From: Flammeovirgaceae bacterium UBA5585
GTDB taxonomy: Bacteria; Bacteroidota; Bacteroidia; Cytophagales; Cyclobacteriaceae
Direction of reading: 5' to 3'
DNA length: 64,000 nucleotides
Assembly: GCA_002425185.1 (NCBI GenBank)
Contig: DILT01000019.1
Location: 304-64,303, forward strand
The number at the start of each line of letters is the position of its first letter. Positions within the stretch are counted from its first letter, which is position 1. The notes below the pieces were generated by a model. The model was not told where the DNA came from and ran no database searches. It worked only from the letters and a program-made list of their open reading frames with translations. This document shows, piece after piece, positions 26,899 through 35,795 of this stretch. The position numbers and the translations under genes are program-made.

Positions 26899-28842
26899 TT
26901 ATTGTATTTGAAAGACAATTCGTCTGTTGAGTGCCCTTCCTCTCTCGGAGTCGTTAGAATCCAATGGCATACGCTGACCATACCCTCTATAGCGCAATTG
27001 GCTATTCTCTATGCCATTATCTACTAGGTAATTATAAACCGCCAACGCCCGTTTCTCCGATAGCTGAAGGTTATAGGCAGGGTTACCAGTATTATCCGTA
27101 TGACCCCCTATTTCTATGCGTATTTGAGGGTTTTCATTTAAAAACCGAATAATCTTTTGCAACTCTGTAATTGACTTTTCTTTAAGGTCATACTTATCGG
27201 TATCAAAGAAGATATTGTTTAATACTACAGACGAGCCCCTTTTGGCCTGCTCAAGCTCAAAATCCATTCGAATAGGCTGAAAATCAGTGGTTTCCGAGTA
27301 ATTGAAGTTAGAGCTGGTAAATAAATAGCCCTTTTTATTTACATAAAGGGCATATTCAGCTCCCTGGGTTAGTACCATCAGGTACTCTCCGGAAATGGAG
27401 TCGGATTCTACCACGGCTTCAATTTTATTGCCGTTAATGTTATATAGCTCAACGGTAGCCTTAAGCTCCTTTCGGGTCTGCTTATCGCGAACAATACCTT
27501 TTACATAATTACTCTTGTACTCCACCTGGTATTCTGCCGGGAACTGCATTTCATAAATCCGGCTTCGTGTATTGCCCTGACCCGAAGTTTCTTCGTGTGA
27601 ATAGTAGCCTATTTTGCCATCAGCGGTGATGAATAAAGAGAATTGATCTTCAAAATCATTTATCGGACTTCCCATATTTACCGGATCTGACCAACCCGTG
27701 TCTGTTCGATCAGAAAAGAAAATATCATAACCCCCAAACCCGGTATGGCCTTTTGAAGCAAAGTACAAGACCTTATTATTAGCATGGATGAACGGGGAAA
27801 TCTCATCGTACTGTGTATTCACTGGTGCTCCAAGATTCTTAGCCTTCGTCCACTGTCCGGTTTCATCGAGGTTAGAAACCCAGATATCGCGCCTGCCTAA
27901 ACCGCCCCGTCTGTCGGAAACAAAGTAGAGTGTACGACCATCAGCCGAAAGCGCAGGTTGAGATTCCCATTCGCTGGAATTTACATTAGGCCCCAGGTTA
28001 ACCGGTTCTGTCCACTCATTTCCGATTTTCAGGCTTTGATACAGATCGCAGCTTCCAAAACTCTGCCGCCCCATGCATGAAGTGAAGATCAGCTTGCGCC
28101 CATCAGCAGAAATGGCACAGGTGCCTTCGTTTAATACAGAGTTGATATTTTTTGAAATCGAAACCGGGCTTGTCCAACGACCGCGATTATCCTTTCTGGA
28201 AACCACCAGGTCCTCGTCATGCTCCCCACCTGAACCCAGTCTGCGGGTGAATATTAACTCCTGCTGATCGGCCGTGAGCACCGGAAAATATTGCAATGGA
28301 AAACGGTTTACTGTGTCGCTCAATGGCCTCAACTTCCATTCGGCATTCACCGAGGCATTGGCTTGCGCAAATGCAGCATTTTTTAATAGCTGTTCCGCAC
28401 GTTCAGCCTTCTGCCGGTTTTGATTTTCAACTTTCACAAAATCTGTGAGATACTTAACGGCCTTGTCGTATTGACCGGTAATCAGACAGGCTTCGCCCAG
28501 ATCAAACCAATATACCTTTTGTTTTTTTGGATCGGAGGTTAACGAAAGGCCCTTTTCAAAATTGGAAATGGCAGACGGATAATTCTTCATACTCATGTAA
28601 ACCAGCCCGAGCCGGTAGTATGCTTCCGCAAAATTTTTGTCTTTGGTAATCGCCTGGTTTAATAAGCTGATAGCCTGTTCATGTTGGTTTCGAACACGAT
28701 AATTATCCGCCAGATTATAAAGCTCAATTGCTTTTTTCGATTTTGTGCTGAGTTGAACCTGGGCGATTGCCCCTGCCGGAAGGAGAAACAATCCAAAAAG
28801 AAAAAATACTGAAACCTTCCACCACATTACTTTCATGTACAT
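26899..28842 (-). CDS. TPR-PD40-OmpA envelope protein, PorE-like
   Basis: 647 residues in the order signal peptide (to AIAQ, about 28), TPR repeats (about 35-150), a PD40-type beta-propeller (about 180-440) with repeated SADGRKLIF / SADGRTLYFVSDRRGG blades, a carboxypeptidase-regulatory-like segment (about 445-530), and a C-terminal OmpA domain with GGHTDNTG and LSEKRALAVYNYL that should bind peptidoglycan. This is the domain order known for PorE, a T9SS-associated protein of Porphyromonas, although this copy lacks an obvious lipobox. A T9SS cargo protease is encoded in the same window. Alternative: a general OmpA/PD40 protein, as many Bacteroidota have several. It follows pabC by 9 bp. Confidence 0.88.
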   Translation of the reverse strand: MYMKVMWWKVSVFFLFGLFLLPAGAIAQVQLSTKSKKAIELYNLADNYRVRNQHEQAISLLNQAITKDKNFAEAYYRLGLVYMSMKNYPSAISNFEKGLSLTSDPKKQKVYWFDLGEACLITGQYDKAVKYLTDFVKVENQNRQKAERAEQLLKNAAFAQANASVNAEWKLRPLSDTVNRFPLQYFPVLTADQQELIFTRRLGSGGEHDEDLVVSRKDNRGRWTSPVSISKNINSVLNEGTCAISADGRKLIFTSCMGRQSFGSCDLYQSLKIGNEWTEPVNLGPNVNSSEWESQPALSADGRTLYFVSDRRGGLGRRDIWVSNLDETGQWTKAKNLGAPVNTQYDEISPFIHANNKVLYFASKGHTGFGGYDIFFSDRTDTGWSDPVNMGSPINDFEDQFSLFITADGKIGYYSHEETSGQGNTRSRIYEMQFPAEYQVEYKSNYVKGIVRDKQTRKELKATVELYNINGNKIEAVVESDSISGEYLMVLTQGAEYALYVNKKGYLFTSSNFNYSETTDFQPIRMDFELEQAKRGSSVVLNNIFFDTDKYDLKEKSITELQKIIRFLNENPQIRIEIGGHTDNTGNPAYNLQLSEKRALAVYNYLVDNGIENSQLRYRGYGQRMPLDSNDSERGRALNRRIVFQIQ

Positions 28843-28851
28843 GGTTTAAAA

Positions 28852-29448
28852 CTAAAAAACTATCTGCGATATAGAAAGTTCCGGGCCATCTAAACCCAGC
28901 ATAGCGTTGATCAGTTTAACTTTCTTAAACAAACGGACATCCTCAACACGGATTGCTGCTTCGCTTATCTTTCCTGTCTCCAGTAAGTATTGACGCATAG
29001 TGCCCGCTAACAATGGCGTTGAGGGAGTAAACCAATCAGCGCGATCATATAAAATTACATTGCTATAATATGAATCCGTGATAAATCCGTTTTTAACGAT
29101 AAGGATATCATCACAATCCTCCCGGAGTTGATATAGTTGATGAAGAGCCGATCGGTTTTCAAACTTGTATGCATATTCAATGTTATCCGCTCTTACCATC
29201 TTCAAACTAGTAATTGGTTTTGCGGTATAGGGTAAAAATTCGACCACGTGACTATGCTTTTCATAAACGATCCTGCATTTAAACAATCCTTGAACCGGGT
29301 AGGGTTGTGAATGAAGAAAATCACTTAACTGAATTTGATTCTGATGATGAAGGATTTCCCTGAAAGCATCATCCATTCTTGCCTGGTGGTAAGGCAAGCG
29401 ATGAAATACACCATTGCTCAGGCAAATGGATTCAATCAACCGGGACAT
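28852..29448 (-). CDS. pabC: Class IV aminotransferase-family protein, probable aminodeoxychorismate lyase
   Basis: A PLP enzyme of fold type IV, probably converting 4-amino-4-deoxychorismate to p-aminobenzoate and pyruvate for folate synthesis. At 198 residues it is shorter than the usual 270. The likely Schiff-base lysine is K94 in EYAYKFENRSAL, and the cofactor-binding segment ITDSYYSNVILY and TPLLAGTMRQYLLE are in the family positions. It overlaps the end of pabB by 17 bp, which strongly supports the pathway assignment through translational coupling. Residues at the N terminus of longer homologues are missing, so activity is likely but not certain. Confidence 0.85.
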   Translation of the reverse strand: MSRLIESICLSNGVFHRLPYHQARMDDAFREILHHQNQIQLSDFLHSQPYPVQGLFKCRIVYEKHSHVVEFLPYTAKPITSLKMVRADNIEYAYKFENRSALHQLYQLREDCDDILIVKNGFITDSYYSNVILYDRADWFTPSTPLLAGTMRQYLLETGKISEAAIRVEDVRLFKKVKLINAMLGLDGPELSISQIVF

Positions 29449-30406
29449 AGATCTTCTGGATTGCTTCTTCGTATTCGGCTTGCGCTAAACTTTGAGTAGT
29501 AATGCCTCCTCCACTTCTGTAAAAATAGTCCTCACCCGCCTTCTCAATAAACCTGATCATGACACCGCTATCAAGATTTGTTCCATCAAAATACCCGAAC
29601 ACTCCTGTATAATACCCCCGACTTTCGCCTTCTGCATCACGAATTATCGCTAGTGTTTTTGGCTTAGGTGCTCCACTGACCGATCCGGCAGGTAGCAGCG
29701 CGGAAAGTATATCGCCCAAATGCGTAGAATAATCTGCTGTAAGTTTGCCCACTACTTCTGAACTTACCTGTAGCAAGGTTGATGCACTGGTTTTGATTTT
29801 ATCGATATAACGAAACCGTGTAACGCTTACATCCGAAGCCACCTGACTCAAATCATTCCGGATCAGATCAACTATCGTAATGTGCTCAGCCATTTCTTTA
29901 GGATCATTAAGAATGATTTCACGGGCATTAGGAACACGTGCATCTATCGTTCCCTTCATGGGGAAAGAATATATTTTTTGATTGCGGATTTGAACAAACG
30001 TTTCGGGTGAAAACACCAGGAACTGATTCTTATACAACAATTTATACTTCGATTTACTGGTGAAAAATAAATCCCGTAAGGATTGGTGTAGCTCGATTTT
30101 TGTTTTTACCGTGAAGTTGGTGAGAAACGAATCGCCATACCTGAGGTGTTGCATCACTTTATCGAAACGTTTCTCATATCCGGAAAAATCAACAGGATAT
30201 TTAGTTAAGACAATCTCCTTTTCGGGATTTACCTGTATGTGATTACCATTGGAGAACCCATTGAAGAAATATAAAATTTCATGCGAATCAATTTCAGCTA
30301 ACCGATACGCCTGTGGTTTTTGCAATTCAAAATCAACCAGAAAGAAAAAAGGAACCTGGTCGGCCCCCCATTGATTTAGTGTTCTGGCAAACTCAGTAAT
30401 TGTCAT
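29432..30406 (-). CDS. pabB: Aminodeoxychorismate synthase component I
   Basis: Chorismate-binding enzyme of the anthranilate synthase/PabB family, which aminates chorismate for p-aminobenzoate synthesis. The 324 residues contain the chorismate-binding core with KGTIDAR, EMAEHITIVDLIRNDLS, the GSVSGAPKPKTL loop and YTGVFGYFDG. It lacks the extra N-terminal domain of longer homologues, as in compact Bacteroidota PabB. No glutamine amidotransferase partner (PabA) is adjacent, so ammonia would come from a distant gene product. It overlaps pabC downstream and lies 31 bp after queE. Confidence 0.93.
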   Translation of the reverse strand: MTITEFARTLNQWGADQVPFFFLVDFELQKPQAYRLAEIDSHEILYFFNGFSNGNHIQVNPEKEIVLTKYPVDFSGYEKRFDKVMQHLRYGDSFLTNFTVKTKIELHQSLRDLFFTSKSKYKLLYKNQFLVFSPETFVQIRNQKIYSFPMKGTIDARVPNAREIILNDPKEMAEHITIVDLIRNDLSQVASDVSVTRFRYIDKIKTSASTLLQVSSEVVGKLTADYSTHLGDILSALLPAGSVSGAPKPKTLAIIRDAEGESRGYYTGVFGYFDGTNLDSGVMIRFIEKAGEDYFYRSGGGITTQSLAQAEYEEAIQKIYVPVD

Positions 30407-30437
30407 TTGATTTTTTGCTTGAACAGCTTTTGATACA

Positions 30438-31079
30438 CTACGGTATATCCATGTATTTATGCACCTGCAGGGATATCCGCCAGTTGGGATTTTGCTTCAC
30501 ATAATCAATAATCAACGGAAGCATTTCCGTTTCACGCGACCACTCCGGTTGTAAAAATAATTTACATGCTGTGTTTACTTTTCCGGCAAATTCCTCTGCC
30601 CATGAAAAATCACTTTTGTTATAGATGATCACTTTCAACTCGTGGCTTTGTAAAAAAATGGATGGATCCGGTGCTTTAAACTTTTTAGGAGAAAAGCATA
30701 CCCAATCCCATGTGCCGGTCAGCGGATATGCGCCTGAGGTTTCGATATGCGTACGCAAGCCCTCTGCTTTCAATGACGTTGTTAGTTCTGTCAGGTTATA
30801 CATGGCAGGCTCACCACCGGTAATCACTGCAATGTTGCTACCACTGCTTTTTGCCCGATTAACCATTTCGGAAACTGAAACGTGAGGATGAGCAGCGGCA
30901 TCCCACGATTCCTTTACATCGCACCAAACACATCCCACATCGCACCCGCCTAACCGGATAAAATAAGCTGCATGGCCCTGATAAAACCCCTCACCCTGAA
31001 TGGTATAGAAATCTTCCATTAAGGGAAGCGTGCTGGTGTTTGTATGTGTTAGCGTGATGATAGTAGACGGGTTAAGCAT
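30438..31079 (-). CDS. queE: 7-carboxy-7-deazaguanine synthase
   Basis: Radical SAM enzyme that contracts 6-carboxytetrahydropterin to 7-carboxy-7-deazaguanine, the base of queuosine precursors. The CX3CX2C cluster motif is C46-DVG-C50-VW-C53 in GGCDVGCVWCDVKESW. GGEPAMYNL near residues 91-99 is the SAM-binding segment. The 213 residues match short QueE forms. Its start overlaps the end of folD by 8 bp. The substrate-forming QueD-type enzyme is encoded separately at 9.4 kb. Confidence 0.95.
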   Translation of the reverse strand: MLNPSTIITLTHTNTSTLPLMEDFYTIQGEGFYQGHAAYFIRLGGCDVGCVWCDVKESWDAAAHPHVSVSEMVNRAKSSGSNIAVITGGEPAMYNLTELTTSLKAEGLRTHIETSGAYPLTGTWDWVCFSPKKFKAPDPSIFLQSHELKVIIYNKSDFSWAEEFAGKVNTACKLFLQPEWSRETEMLPLIIDYVKQNPNWRISLQVHKYMDIP

Positions 31080-31959
31080 TACGAAGTTCAGTCGCCCGTA
31101 GGGTGTTCAGCAACAAGGAGGCGATGGTCATGGGGCCTACGCCCCCCGGCACAGGCGTGATGAACGAACATTTAGGTGCAACATTCTTAAAGTCAACATC
31201 ACCTTTAAGCGCAAAACCGTTTTTGTATTGCGGCCCTTCCACGCGTGTTGTGCCAACGTCAATAACTACAGCACCTTCTTTCACCATGTCGGCTGTTATC
31301 AAACCCGGTTTACCCACGGCTACAATTAATATGTCAGCTTGCTTTGTAAAATTCGCAAGGCCTTGGGTGTATTTATGACAAACCGTTACGGTAGCCCTTC
31401 CATGTTCAATCAGCATCATGCTTAATGGAGCACCAACCAAACGACTGGCCCCAACAACAACACAATTCTTTCCCTCAGTTTCTACGTTGTAGCGCTTCAA
31501 TAATTCCATCACACCGAAAGGCGTAGCGGGCATCAACAAGGGATTTTTCGAAACAATACTTCCGAAATTTCTATTGGTAAACCCATCAACATCTTTATCG
31601 GGTTTAATATGTTCGGTTACTTTCTCGACAGAGATGTGTGCAGGCAGCGGAAGCTGAACGATAAAACCATCCACATCCTGATCGCGATTCACCTGGTCGA
31701 TGTGCTTTAACAACTTTTCTTCACTGATGGTGTCGGCAAAGCGCATCATGGTGTAATGAAATCCAACTTCTTTACACGCTTTTACTTTATGATCCACATA
31801 CGTCTGACTGGCGCCATCATCCCCCACCAGTATAATGGCCAGGTGTGGGATTTTTTTTCCTTCGGCTTTTAATTCATTAACACGTTGAATGATCTCATCC
31901 TTGATTTGGGAAGCGACCTTGCGGCCGTCAATTAATGTATACGTATTGGTTTCAACCAT
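31072..31959 (-). CDS. folD: Methylenetetrahydrofolate dehydrogenase/cyclohydrolase
   Basis: Bifunctional cytosolic enzyme that interconverts 5,10-methylene- and 10-formyl-tetrahydrofolate with NADP. The 295 residues include VGDDGASQTYVDHKVKACKEVGF with the catalytic lysine of the YVxxKxxA-type motif, DGFIVQLPLPAHI, and the C-terminal signature PVPGGVGPMTIASLL. Full length. It lies 18 bp after lepA and overlaps queE, so it forms part of a long minus-strand run. Together with pabB and pabC it makes this run rich in folate functions. Confidence 0.97.
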   Translation of the reverse strand: MVETNTYTLIDGRKVASQIKDEIIQRVNELKAEGKKIPHLAIILVGDDGASQTYVDHKVKACKEVGFHYTMMRFADTISEEKLLKHIDQVNRDQDVDGFIVQLPLPAHISVEKVTEHIKPDKDVDGFTNRNFGSIVSKNPLLMPATPFGVMELLKRYNVETEGKNCVVVGASRLVGAPLSMMLIEHGRATVTVCHKYTQGLANFTKQADILIVAVGKPGLITADMVKEGAVVIDVGTTRVEGPQYKNGFALKGDVDFKNVAPKCSFITPVPGGVGPMTIASLLLNTLRATELRNA

Positions 31960-31977
31960 GTTTTTAAACTGGTTTTA

Positions 31978-33762
31978 TTAATCAATCTTGAGTACGGCCA
32001 TAAAAGCTTCCTGAGGAATTTCAACATTGCCCACCTGACGCATGCGCTTCTTACCTTTCTTTTGCTTCTCCAACAGTTTACGCTTACGCGAGATGTCACC
32101 CCCGTAGCATTTTGCCAACACATTTTTGCGCATGGCCTTTACCGTTTCGCGGGCAATAATTTTCTGACCGATCGCAGCCTGTATGGCAATTTCAAACATC
32201 TGGCGTGGTAACAGTTCGCGTAATTTTTCACAAAGCTTTTTACCCCACTCATAGGCTTTATCGCGGTGAACAATAGCCGATAGTGCATCAACCTTTTCGC
32301 CATTCAATTGAATATCCAACTTCACCATATCCGATTCACGGAAACCGATTAAGTGATAATCCAACGAAGCATATCCTTTCGAAATAGTTTTCAGCTTATC
32401 AAAGAAATCAAACACAATTTCAGCTAACGGCATTTCAAAACTCATCTCAACACGATCGGTGGTGAGGTAGGTTTGATTTTTTATAACACCCCGCTTATCC
32501 ATACAAAGCTTAATGATACCGCCAATAAACTCCGATTTGGTTATTATCTGTGCTTTAATGTAGGGTTCTTCAATGTGATCGATCGTGTTCGGATCAGGCA
32601 TCTCGGAAGGTGCGTTGATTTCATACATCGAGCCATCCGTTCGTACGGCATGGAACTGAACGGAAGGAACAGTGGTGATCACTGTCATGTCAAATTCACG
32701 CTCCAGTCGCTCCTGGATGATCTCCATGTGCAGCATGCCCAGGAAACCACAACGGAAACCAAAACCCAACGCTGCCGATGTTTCCGGCTCCCACACCAAC
32801 GATGCATCATTCAGTTGAAGTTTCTCCATGGAGGCTCGCAATTCTTCAAACTCCGTAGTATCCACCGGGTAGATACCGGCAAATACCATGGGCTTAACAT
32901 TTTCAAAACCTTTTATGGAAGGAGCCGGCCTGTCAACATGCGTTATGGTATCACCCACTTTTACTTCCTTGGCATCTTTAATACCGGAAATCAGATAGCC
33001 AACATTACCCGCGCTGATCTCGCCTTTGGCTTGCTTGAGCATTTTTAAAACGCCAATTTCATCGGCCTCATAGGTTTTTCCGGTGTTAGCAAATTTTACT
33101 TTATCGCCTTTCTTAATGGTTCCGTTAAAAACCCTGAAGTAAACCTCAATGCCGCGAAAGGAATTATACACCGAGTCGAAAATCATGGCCTGTAACGGAG
33201 CCGCTGGATCTCCTTTCGGAGGTTTAATGCGGCTCACCACGGCACGCAGAATATCTTCAATACCGATGCCTTCTTTTGCACTGGCGCGGATCACATCCTC
33301 ACGCTTACAACCGGTTAGTTCAACAATTTCATCCGTTACCTCTTCCGGCATGGCATGGGGTAAATCAATTTTGTTCATCACCGGAATAATCTCCAGGTCG
33401 TGCTCCAGCGCCAGGTAAAGATTGGAAATGGTTTGTGCCTCGATACCCTGGCTGGCATCCACAATCAACAAAGCACCCTCACAGGCCGCAATGGAGCGCG
33501 ACACTTCGTATGAAAAGTCAACGTGGCCGGGGGTATCAATCAGGTTCAGAATGTACTCTTGTCCATCCTGCTTATAGTTCATTTGAATGGCATGAGCCTT
33601 TATGGTAATGCCCTTTTCACGCTCCAAATCCATATTATCCAGCACCTGGGCCTGCATTTCCCGCTGGGTAAGGGTACCCGTAAACTCCAATAGCCGGTCG
33701 GCAAGGGTACTTTTACCGTGATCAATATGGGCGATAATGCAAAAATTGCGGATGTTTTCCAT
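31978..33762 (-). CDS. lepA: Elongation factor 4 (back-translocating GTPase)
   Basis: Translational GTPase that acts on stalled or mispositioned ribosomes. The 594 residues begin ENIRNFCIIAHIDHGKSTLADR, with the P-loop, followed by DTPGHVDFSYEVSRS, NKIDLPHA, domains II and III as in EF-G, and the LepA-specific C-terminal domain ending with basic residues (GKKRMRQVGNVEIPQEAF). Full length. It is the first gene of the run lepA-folD-queE-pabB-pabC-ompA and has a promoter-like element upstream, divergent from the thioredoxin gene. Confidence 0.97.
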   Translation of the reverse strand: MENIRNFCIIAHIDHGKSTLADRLLEFTGTLTQREMQAQVLDNMDLEREKGITIKAHAIQMNYKQDGQEYILNLIDTPGHVDFSYEVSRSIAACEGALLIVDASQGIEAQTISNLYLALEHDLEIIPVMNKIDLPHAMPEEVTDEIVELTGCKREDVIRASAKEGIGIEDILRAVVSRIKPPKGDPAAPLQAMIFDSVYNSFRGIEVYFRVFNGTIKKGDKVKFANTGKTYEADEIGVLKMLKQAKGEISAGNVGYLISGIKDAKEVKVGDTITHVDRPAPSIKGFENVKPMVFAGIYPVDTTEFEELRASMEKLQLNDASLVWEPETSAALGFGFRCGFLGMLHMEIIQERLEREFDMTVITTVPSVQFHAVRTDGSMYEINAPSEMPDPNTIDHIEEPYIKAQIITKSEFIGGIIKLCMDKRGVIKNQTYLTTDRVEMSFEMPLAEIVFDFFDKLKTISKGYASLDYHLIGFRESDMVKLDIQLNGEKVDALSAIVHRDKAYEWGKKLCEKLRELLPRQMFEIAIQAAIGQKIIARETVKAMRKNVLAKCYGGDISRKRKLLEKQKKGKKRMRQVGNVEIPQEAFMAVLKID

Positions 33763-33792
33763 ACCCGTCAGTTCCTCAAAATTTTAGAACAG

Positions 33793-33800
33793 CAAAAGTA
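33793..33800 (-). promoter_or_regulatory. Putative -7 element of the lepA run
   Basis: The minus strand reads TACTTTTG, an exact TAnnTTTG match, 31 bases before the lepA ATG at 33762. The expected TTTG near -33 is only matched as TTTCTG, so the promoter is tentative. Confidence 0.45.
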
Positions 33801-33897
33801 TGAATTTTGAGTCAGAAACATTAGAAAATGCAATTCTCAGAAAGTTCACAAAAGAGAAATATCTTAAATTTCGGAAACAACTAATGCTGTAAAGAAA

Positions 33898-34716
33898 ATG
33901 AAAACCACCTCCTTGATTCTAACTTTTTGCCTTGTAACTATTCTGAGCCTGGGTCAATCCGCATGGCTACGAGACCTGAAACTTGCTCAACGAGTTGCCG
34001 AAACTAAAAATCAACTGATACTCGTTGATTTCTGGGCTACCTGGTGTGGGCCATGCAAACAAATGGATGCAGACGTTTGGAATACCCCACAGGCTGAAGC
34101 TTTTAAACAGAATTTTATACCCGTGAAAATTGATATTGATCAGGAAAGATCGTTGGCCAGCACGTATGGGGTAAGATCAATTCCAATGCTTATACTCATG
34201 GACTATACGGGGAAGGTGCTACATACATCTGTAGGCTACAGCGGTAAGGATCAATTATTCAACTTCATTTCTCAAATACCTAAAGATGCAACTGAATTAT
34301 ATTCCAAATCTTCGGCTATTGATCCGAAAAATGAAAGTTTTAGTGCACTAAGAGATTTGGGTATTGCCCTGCAACTTCTTTCAGAACAAACAAATTATGA
34401 ACCGCTTAACCGATCTTTTTTAACGCAAAGTGATCAGTACTTTAAAAAGGGATCTAAACTTGCAAAACAAGAATCCGAAATCAACGAAGTTCAATTGCTG
34501 ACCTCCCTCAATTGGGTATACCGGAACAATCCCAAAAAAGCGATTAAGGAAATTACCGACAACGCATCAAAATACATCAATACCGAAAATGAATCGCTGA
34601 TGTATTATACCTTACTCCTCGCCTATAAGAAAAATGGTGATCAGGATAACTATGATACGTATCTCTCGAAACTTAAAAATCGAGATGATGCAGATAAATT
34701 CTTAAGTAAGCTTTAA
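33898..34716 (+). CDS. Secreted thioredoxin-fold protein with C-terminal helical domain
   Basis: 272 residues: signal peptide (to about residue 20, SLGQ), then a thioredoxin domain with active site WCGPC (C50 and C53) in VDFWATWCGPCKQM and the cis-proline region RSIPMLIL. Residues about 145-272 form a helical extension with TPR-like character and no catalytic signature. It is probably a periplasmic dithiol oxidoreductase or thiol-chaperone. It stands alone on the plus strand, divergent from lepA, and converges on the RES toxin gene with only 4 bp between the two stop codons. Confidence 0.9.
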   Translation: MKTTSLILTFCLVTILSLGQSAWLRDLKLAQRVAETKNQLILVDFWATWCGPCKQMDADVWNTPQAEAFKQNFIPVKIDIDQERSLASTYGVRSIPMLILMDYTGKVLHTSVGYSGKDQLFNFISQIPKDATELYSKSSAIDPKNESFSALRDLGIALQLLSEQTNYEPLNRSFLTQSDQYFKKGSKLAKQESEINEVQLLTSLNWVYRNNPKKAIKEITDNASKYINTENESLMYYTLLLAYKKNGDQDNYDTYLSKLKNRDDADKFLSKL

Positions 34717-34720
34717 ATTT

Positions 34721-35176
34721 TTAGCGCACAATCCGATGATCCAGCTTTAATGGATAGGCTTTCCAGGTAATCTTACTAAACTGTTTGCTATTCGGGTTTA
34801 GCACAAAGTTGAGGGAAGACTTATCAACTACTGAAGGTATTCCGAAGCATAAAACTCCTGCCTGAAGAAAGGCTGTGCCAAATTCCTGTGACGTGCGCTG
34901 GGGCGGAATAGCATCCCAACCTTTTGGCAAATCGTGAATGGTGGGAAGTTGAACAAGTTGATCCGGGCAATTGAATTCCATTACCGAATAAAGGACATAC
35001 CGCTCGGCCGCAAACAGTTCCGGATCAATGGTAAGTCGTTCCAACAAGGCCGAAGAAACAGAACTGCTGCCGTACAAAGCCGGGTAACCGGGTAAATTCC
35101 ACCGCCCGCCATAACGCTTGGCACCTTCACCCGTTACATCGCAAAATTCAGTTCTGGCCAGCCGGTAAATAATCAT
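34721..35176 (-). CDS. RES-domain toxin of a type II toxin-antitoxin pair
   Basis: 151 residues of the RES family, whose characterised members degrade cellular NAD+. The namesake conserved residues are visible: the arginine in GGRWN (about 23-27), the glutamate in SSALLERL, and the serine late in PSVVDKSSLNF. The start ATG overlaps the stop of the antitoxin gene in an ATGA arrangement, the usual antitoxin-first toxin order with translational coupling. Toxin activity is known for the family and inferred here. Confidence 0.92.
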   Translation of the reverse strand: MIIYRLARTEFCDVTGEGAKRYGGRWNLPGYPALYGSSSVSSALLERLTIDPELFAAERYVLYSVMEFNCPDQLVQLPTIHDLPKGWDAIPPQRTSQEFGTAFLQAGVLCFGIPSVVDKSSLNFVLNPNSKQFSKITWKAYPLKLDHRIVR

Positions 35177-35712
35177 ACAGCTATACCGTGCTGCAGGCGA
35201 AAGATTTCAGTTTTTAAAAGGTTGATGCCTTCCGAAACATCAATGAGATTAAGGGGTTTAATATTTCCCAAACTAAATAACGGACGATCCATCCACCGGT
35301 GAAACCCCTCTTTTCCGAAATACTCAATACCGGTAGCGTAAAGTTCAGCCAATGCATACATTTTTTCTGATTGCACGGTATCAAAAACCTGCGTGCGTTG
35401 AATGGTTTTAGACGATACCGCCAATGCAGCCGCCAGAGTTTCGTTATCCAATCCTGTAACTTCTTTTAAGCGCTCAAATGACCTTTTGCGTAATCCTTTA
35501 CGGAAGGTTTCTACACGGCTTAAGGGTTCACTCACTTTTGCGGATTCAATTTCCAACAATTGATGCACCGCCAACTGCCGGGCTTTTTCATACGCTACCG
35601 CAGGCTCATACACCTCAGGGGGAGCATTTTTTCGGGGGTATTTTCGTGCTTTCATGACTTCGGAAATTTGTCCACTAATGTAACGAAATTTGTCCGGATC
35701 TGGTTTTCCCAA
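35173..35712 (-). CDS. Xre/MbcA/ParS-type antitoxin of the RES pair
   Basis: The N-terminal two-thirds has an Xre-like helix-turn-helix (about 75-115, LDNETLAAALAVSSKTIQRTQ) and the C-terminal third the toxin-binding domain (DUF2384 type) with YATGIEYFGKEGFHRWMDRPLFSLG. It neutralises the RES toxin and probably autorepresses the operon. The longest frame starts at a TTG (35712); an ATG at 35655 would remove 19 residues and could be the true start. The upstream region contains a short inverted repeat around CCGGATCTGGTTTTCCCAACCGGAT-like sequence, a possible operator. Confidence 0.9.
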   Translation of the reverse strand: MGKPDPDKFRYISGQISEVMKARKYPRKNAPPEVYEPAVAYEKARQLAVHQLLEIESAKVSEPLSRVETFRKGLRKRSFERLKEVTGLDNETLAAALAVSSKTIQRTQVFDTVQSEKMYALAELYATGIEYFGKEGFHRWMDRPLFSLGNIKPLNLIDVSEGINLLKTEIFRLQHGIAV

Positions 35713-35795
35713 CCGGATTTTATTTTGACATTACGCCACAAAATTTTATGAAATCATAAGCAACAACAAAATGTTCTGATGTGCACGATTAACTA

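Noticed and set aside
34721..35712. RES/Xre pair as part of a larger defence island with the large helicase
   Set aside because: The pair and the helicase are separated by an amidohydrolase and a transporter, with no other defence genes between them.
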